This document shows positions 60,695 to 64,000 of a stretch of DNA of 64,000 nt, piece after piece. How positions within the stretch are numbered: position 1 is the first letter of the stretch; each line of letters starts with the position of its first letter. This stretch comes from Streptomyces caelestis (lineage in GTDB: Bacteria; Actinomycetota; Actinomycetes; Streptomycetales; Streptomycetaceae). The stretch is taken from positions 2,976,001 to 3,040,000 of the forward strand of contig NZ_JACHNE010000001.1 of the NCBI RefSeq assembly GCF_014205255.1, read 5' to 3'. The position numbers were made by a program, and so were the translations under genes. Under the pieces are notes generated by a model. The model saw only the letters and a program-made list of their open reading frames with translations. It did not search any database and was not told the DNA's origin.

Positions 60695-62005
60695 TCAGCT
60701 TCCGGAGACCTGACGCATACCGAGGTACTGCCAGCCCGCGGCGCGCAGCACTTCGGGGGAGAGCGCCACGCACCCGTCGGCCACCAGGCGTTCGGCGGGG
60801 GCGAGGCGGGACCAGTCCGTGTCGGCCAGTTCCGGCAGCGCAGAGCCGATCAGCAGGGCGTCGGCGCCCTTGACACACGCGGCCAGCGATCCGGCACGCT
60901 CGACGGCCAGATCGCCGGGCAGCTCTTCGGCCAGGGGGTCGTACGCGGACACCACCGCGCCCTCGGCGAGGAGCTGGTGCACGAGGCGCAGAGGCAGCGA
61001 GTCCCGCAGGGTCCTCGTCGTCGGCTTGTACGTCAGTCCGGCGACGGCGACCCGCCGTCCGGCCAGACCTCCGTAGTGGGCGCGCAACAGGTCGACAGCG
61101 AAGTACGCGTGCCGTTGGTTCGCACTGAGCACCGAGTCGAACAGCTCCGCCCGGCCGTGCTCGGTGCCCAGGCGGCGCAGGGCGACCAGGTCCCGCTGCA
61201 GGGTGCTGCCGGAGAAGGCAGCGCCGGGCAGCAGCGGAGCCCGGGGTGAGATCCGCGGGTCGGTTTTGAGCAGTCTGGCCACCACGGTGGGGTCGGCTCC
61301 CAGCCGGAAACCGATCCAGGCGAGCTCGTTGGCGAAGGCGACGCACAGCCCGAGGTAGGCGTTGGTGGCGTGCTTGACCAATTCGGCCTCGGTCAGGGAG
61401 ACGTTGGCCGACTCGACGGCGGGGAACAGCGCCGCGGCCAGCCGGGCCGCGGTGTCGTCCTCGGCTCCGATCACCAGGCGCGGTGGCTCGAGGAAGTCCG
61501 CCAGCGCCTCGCCCAGCCGGAGGTTCTCCGGCACGTGGACGATCCGGAGGTCGGGCCGCCCGGCGAGCAGGCCGCCGCGCCACCTGGTGTGGGTGCCGGC
61601 GGGCACCTGGCTGAGCACCACCAGTACGGCCCCGCGCGGGCCGTACTCGGCGAACGCGGCGACGGCGGCGTCCAACCGGTCATCGGCCACCCCGCCCTCG
61701 GCGTCTACCGCACTGTCGTACGTCAGCAGACACAGCGTCGAGCGGGCCCAGTCCGCTATGTCTCCGGTGATCCGCAGCCGCTGCTCGCGCAGCCCCGCGG
61801 CGAGTGCGTCACCGACGCCGGGCTCGCCGGTGGGTGCCTGTGCGCGGCCGGCGCCCCGGCGCAGCCCGTCGTCCGGGTCGTAGCCCACGACCTGGTGGCC
61901 ACGGCTCAGCAGTCCCGCGGCGACGGTGGTGCCCAGGTGCCACAGTCCGCACACCGAGATCTCCGCCGGCAGGGCCGCGGCGCCGCCCTGGTCGTCCGAG
62001 GTCAC
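60695..62005 (-). CDS. lmbL: UDP-glucose/GDP-mannose dehydrogenase-family protein, LmbL type, without the catalytic cysteine
   Basis: Nucleotide-sugar oxidoreductase, 436 residues. The NAD domain begins EISVCGLWHLGTTVAAGLLSRG, the central helical domain is present (VKHATNAYLGLCVAFANELA), and the C-terminal NDP-sugar domain has VAVAGLTYKPTTRTLRDS. The loop that normally holds the nucleophile (GGSCFPKD) reads FSGSTLQRD, with Thr for Cys. Loss of the cysteine fits a single oxidation of alcohol to ketone, as expected for LmbL on GDP-octose, not the double oxidation of UGDH. GTGA overlap with the epimerase gene. Confidence 0.85.
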   Translation of the reverse strand: MTSDDQGGAAALPAEISVCGLWHLGTTVAAGLLSRGHQVVGYDPDDGLRRGAGRAQAPTGEPGVGDALAAGLREQRLRITGDIADWARSTLCLLTYDSAVDAEGGVADDRLDAAVAAFAEYGPRGAVLVVLSQVPAGTHTRWRGGLLAGRPDLRIVHVPENLRLGEALADFLEPPRLVIGAEDDTAARLAAALFPAVESANVSLTEAELVKHATNAYLGLCVAFANELAWIGFRLGADPTVVARLLKTDPRISPRAPLLPGAAFSGSTLQRDLVALRRLGTEHGRAELFDSVLSANQRHAYFAVDLLRAHYGGLAGRRVAVAGLTYKPTTRTLRDSLPLRLVHQLLAEGAVVSAYDPLAEELPGDLAVERAGSLAACVKGADALLIGSALPELADTDWSRLAPAERLVADGCVALSPEVLRAAGWQYLGMRQVSGS

Positions 62006-62979
62006 GGCTGTGTCCAGCCGCGCTCGGCCAGCAGCCGACGGGCGCACTCGCGGACGGCCGCGGCGCAGCCGTGCTCGGCGGTCCAGCCGAGGCCGCCGAG
62101 CTTGCTCAGGTCGTACTCGACCACGGGGACGTCACCCGGCCATCCGCGCGAGCCGCCCTCGTAGGTGATCTGCACGTCCTGCAGGCCCATTTCGTCGATG
62201 ATGACGGACGCGATCTCGTCGACCGTGACGGTGCCCGGGTTGCCGAGGTTGAGCACGTGGAAGCCCTCGCCGAGCTTCTCGCTGGTGGTCAGGATGCCCT
62301 CGACGCACTCCTCGACCAGGAAGTAGTTCTTGCGCTGCTTCCCGTCGCCGAGGATGTGCAGCCGGGAGCTGTCCTCGGTGAGTTTGACGATGAAGTCGTA
62401 GATCACGCCGTGGTTCATCCGACCGCCCACGACGTTGCCGAAGCGGAAGGCGTGTGCGGTGAAGCCGTACAGGTGGCAGAAGGCGCTCAGCAGCGCCTCG
62501 GCGGACAGCTTGCCCGCGCCGTACAGCGAGATCGGCGCGTACGGGCCGGCGTGCTCGGGCGTGGGCAGCACGGTGGGCTCGCCGTAGACGGTGGAGCTGG
62601 AGGAGAAGAGCACCTTGCGCGGGCCGACCTCGCGCATCGCCTCGAGCACGGAGAGCGTGCCGTTGGCGCACTGGCGCAGGTCGAAGGACGAGTCGCTCAG
62701 GCCCTTGCGCATGTCCACGCTGGAGGCCAGGTGCACCACGACGTCGCGGTCCGTCATCCCGGCCTCGGACATCGCGGCGGTGAGTTCGGGGGTGTCGAGG
62801 ATGTCGGCCTCGACGAAGGTGAGCCGCGGGTCCTTCAGCAGCGGCTCGATCCACTCGGTGGTGCTGTTGCTGAGGTCGTCGTAGGCGATGACGGAGGTGG
62901 TGTGTGCGTCCGACAACAGCCGCTCGACGAAGTGACTGCCGATGAAGCCCGCTCCGCCGGTCACGAAGTAGCGCGTCAC
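62002..62979 (-). CDS. lmbM: NAD-dependent nucleotide-sugar epimerase, LmbM type
   Basis: Short-chain extended dehydrogenase, 325 residues, predicted GDP-octose epimerase. The dinucleotide motif is FVTGGAGFIGSHFVERLL, the catalytic Ser is in VLFSSSSTVYGEP and the Tyr-x3-Lys is in APISLYGAGKLSAEAL. The sugar-specificity region reads AFRFGNVVGGRMNHGVIYDF. GTG start overlaps the isomerase stop (GTGA), so N, M and L are one translational unit. Confidence 0.88.
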   Translation of the reverse strand: MTRYFVTGGAGFIGSHFVERLLSDAHTTSVIAYDDLSNSTTEWIEPLLKDPRLTFVEADILDTPELTAAMSEAGMTDRDVVVHLASSVDMRKGLSDSSFDLRQCANGTLSVLEAMREVGPRKVLFSSSSTVYGEPTVLPTPEHAGPYAPISLYGAGKLSAEALLSAFCHLYGFTAHAFRFGNVVGGRMNHGVIYDFIVKLTEDSSRLHILGDGKQRKNYFLVEECVEGILTTSEKLGEGFHVLNLGNPGTVTVDEIASVIIDEMGLQDVQITYEGGSRGWPGDVPVVEYDLSKLGGLGWTAEHGCAAAVRECARRLLAERGWTQP

Positions 62980-63584
62980 TTGGCGTCCTCCTGGATGAGC
63001 TGGCGCACACCGACGCACAGCGCGTGGTGGATGAGGACGTGCAGGGACTCGATGAGGGGAGTGGCCACCGGCTCGGTGAAGTGCGGCACGTTGATGTGCG
63101 CGTCGGCGACGTCGCCGGCCGCTCCGCCGTCGAAGCCGGTGACCGCAATGACCGAGCTGCCGCGGCTCTTGGCGAGCTCGGCGACCTTGCCGAGGTTGGA
63201 GGAGACCGCCGAAGCGTCGGTGGCGCGCGAACCGCCGTGCACGGAGAAGGAGATGAGGGTCGCCTTGTCGTCCAGCCACGGCTCGGCCTGCTCGGTGTAG
63301 ACCGTGTCGAAGCCCTCGTCGTTGGTCCAGGCGGAGAACGCGGAAGCGTTGTCGTTCAGGCACAGGGTGCGCAGCCGCGGACAGCCGGGGACGATGGTCA
63401 GCTTGGCCAGGTCGGCGGCGAAGTGCGAAGCGGTCGACGCCGAGCCGCCGTTGCCGCAGGATATGACGGTGCCGCCCTGCTGCCAGGTACGGAAGATGAG
63501 CCGCGCGGCGCTCTCGATGTCCCCGCTGTCTAACGCCGTGGTGTGCTCGATCGCGTCGACGAGCAGGTTCTTGACGGAATTCAC
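62976..63584 (-). CDS. lmbN: GmhA-type SIS-domain sugar phosphate isomerase (isomerase part of LmbN)
   Basis: Ketose-aldose isomerase for heptulose or octulose phosphates, 202 residues. SIS motifs: GTVISCGNGGSASTASHFAA near residue 39 and LISFSVHGGSRATDASAV near residue 110, with VIAVTGFDGG following. In lincomycin LmbN this domain is fused behind a carrier-protein domain; here it is a separate protein that starts with its own GTG and AAGGAG. It would convert octulose 8-phosphate to octose 8-phosphate. Confidence 0.85.
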   Translation of the reverse strand: MNSVKNLLVDAIEHTTALDSGDIESAARLIFRTWQQGGTVISCGNGGSASTASHFAADLAKLTIVPGCPRLRTLCLNDNASAFSAWTNDEGFDTVYTEQAEPWLDDKATLISFSVHGGSRATDASAVSSNLGKVAELAKSRGSSVIAVTGFDGGAAGDVADAHINVPHFTEPVATPLIESLHVLIHHALCVGVRQLIQEDAK

Positions 63585-63608
63585 TGTTGATGCTCCTTGG
63601 TCGGTGCG

Positions 63609-64000
63609 TTACGTGCTGGTGCGGGCGATGGTCTCGGCGATGGCCGCCGGGGTGTTGAAGTTGGCGAGGGTCAGTTCTTCGGGCGGCAGGGGGACCCACC
63701 GGCTCTCGATCGCGGCCTGTATCTCCTCCAGCGCCAGGCTGTCGAGCAGCTGGCTGCTGAACAGCTCGGTGTCAGGCGTGAGTTCGGTGTCCGCGCTGGG
63801 CAGCAGGGGGCGCAGCAGCTCAAGGACGTCGACCAGCAGCGACGGCGCAGGGGCGGCGCTGCCGTCCGCGCCGGTGGCGGGCCGGGCCCAGCTCAGACCG
63901 TCCGCACCCTGGTAGGCGGCTTCCACGATCCGCACCGCCGCCGCGCCGTCCTCGGCCGAGCTGAGGTCCCCGGGGTTGTCCACCAACCGGAGGAAGTACT
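63609..64000 (-). CDS. ccbZ: Carrier protein domain fused to the C-terminus of a Gfo/Idh/MocA-like oxidoreductase (cut by the window)
   Basis: The frame is open to the window edge. The visible N-terminal part (YFLRLVDNPGDLSSAEDGAA then AVRIVEAAYQGADGL) resembles the end of a Gfo/Idh/MocA oxidoreductase, followed by a linker. An acyl carrier-type domain follows (about 75 residues) with the phosphopantetheine site LLDSLALEEIQAAIE. LmbZ/CcbZ is the oxidoreductase of GDP-lincosamide formation, and I recall that in celesticetin the carrier domain is on CcbZ whereas in lincomycin it is on LmbN. The carrier would hold the activated proline derivative for the condensing enzyme. Confidence 0.75.
   Translation of the reverse strand, partial: YFLRLVDNPGDLSSAEDGAAAVRIVEAAYQGADGLSWARPATGADGSAAPAPSLLVDVLELLRPLLPSADTELTPDTELFSSQLLDSLALEEIQAAIESRWVPLPPEELTLANFNTPAAIAETIARTST

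Overview
The window is high-GC DNA with the look of a Streptomyces chromosome: GTG starts, GGAGG ribosome sites, ATGA/GTGA couplings, Tat and lipoprotein signals, and many DeoR, TetR, MarR and PadR regulators. It reads as a core-genome arm (about 1-49.2 kb), then a decayed accessory strip (about 49.2-56.4 kb), then one end of an antibiotic gene cluster that runs off the right edge. All functional calls rest on reading the sequence and on recalled family knowledge; no search was run.

Region 1 (1-15 kb): an amino acid permease, the iron superoxide dismutase gene sodF with a textbook Nur operator, a Streptomyces-type methyltransferase, then a sugar or polyol uptake and catabolism locus. A lipoprotein binding protein, two permeases, two ATPases, a DeoR regulator, a D-2-hydroxyacid dehydrogenase and an FGGY kinase run rightward. 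A second FGGY kinase and a histidine phosphatase run leftward from a shared control region carrying a GTTAAC-N15-GTTAAC operator candidate. A secreted glycerophosphodiester phosphodiesterase and a zinc-ribbon microprotein follow. The substrate is unknown.

Region 2 (15-49 kb): housekeeping and conserved Streptomyces genes. These include a mycothiol nitroreductase-like DsbA protein with a CPWA active site, two paralogous aminopeptidases N, an AbiEi/DUF559-like protein, a broken serine hydrolase, a Tat metallophosphoesterase, a NUDIX gene hit twice by the same ~43-bp repeat, a large subtilase, an ECF sigma/membrane partner pair, aspartate-semialdehyde dehydrogenase, three regulator/enzyme pairs with visible operators, malQ, a GH84 enzyme with an altered catalytic pair, a PadR-ABC-FtsX operon, an HNH nuclease and an MscS channel.

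Region 3 (49.2-56.4 kb): a graveyard of gene pieces. It holds a ROK regulator fragment abutting a BadF-type sugar kinase tail (probably a deletion scar of a csnR-csnK-like operon), two integrase C-termini, a HAD hydrolase broken by a stop codon and an inversion, IstB and ISAzo13 transposase remnants, and other fragments. A few small intact genes and an Erm rRNA methyltransferase with a leaderless-type promoter lie among them.

Region 4 (56.4-64 kb): TldD-like protein, N-methyltransferase, condensation-type enzyme, octose-bisphosphate-type phosphatase, nucleotide-sugar dehydrogenase, epimerase, GmhA-type isomerase and a carrier protein. This set matches lincosamide (lincomycin/celesticetin) biosynthesis, with Erm as self-resistance. 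The carrier domain sits on the oxidoreductase side rather than on the isomerase, which I recall as the celesticetin arrangement.
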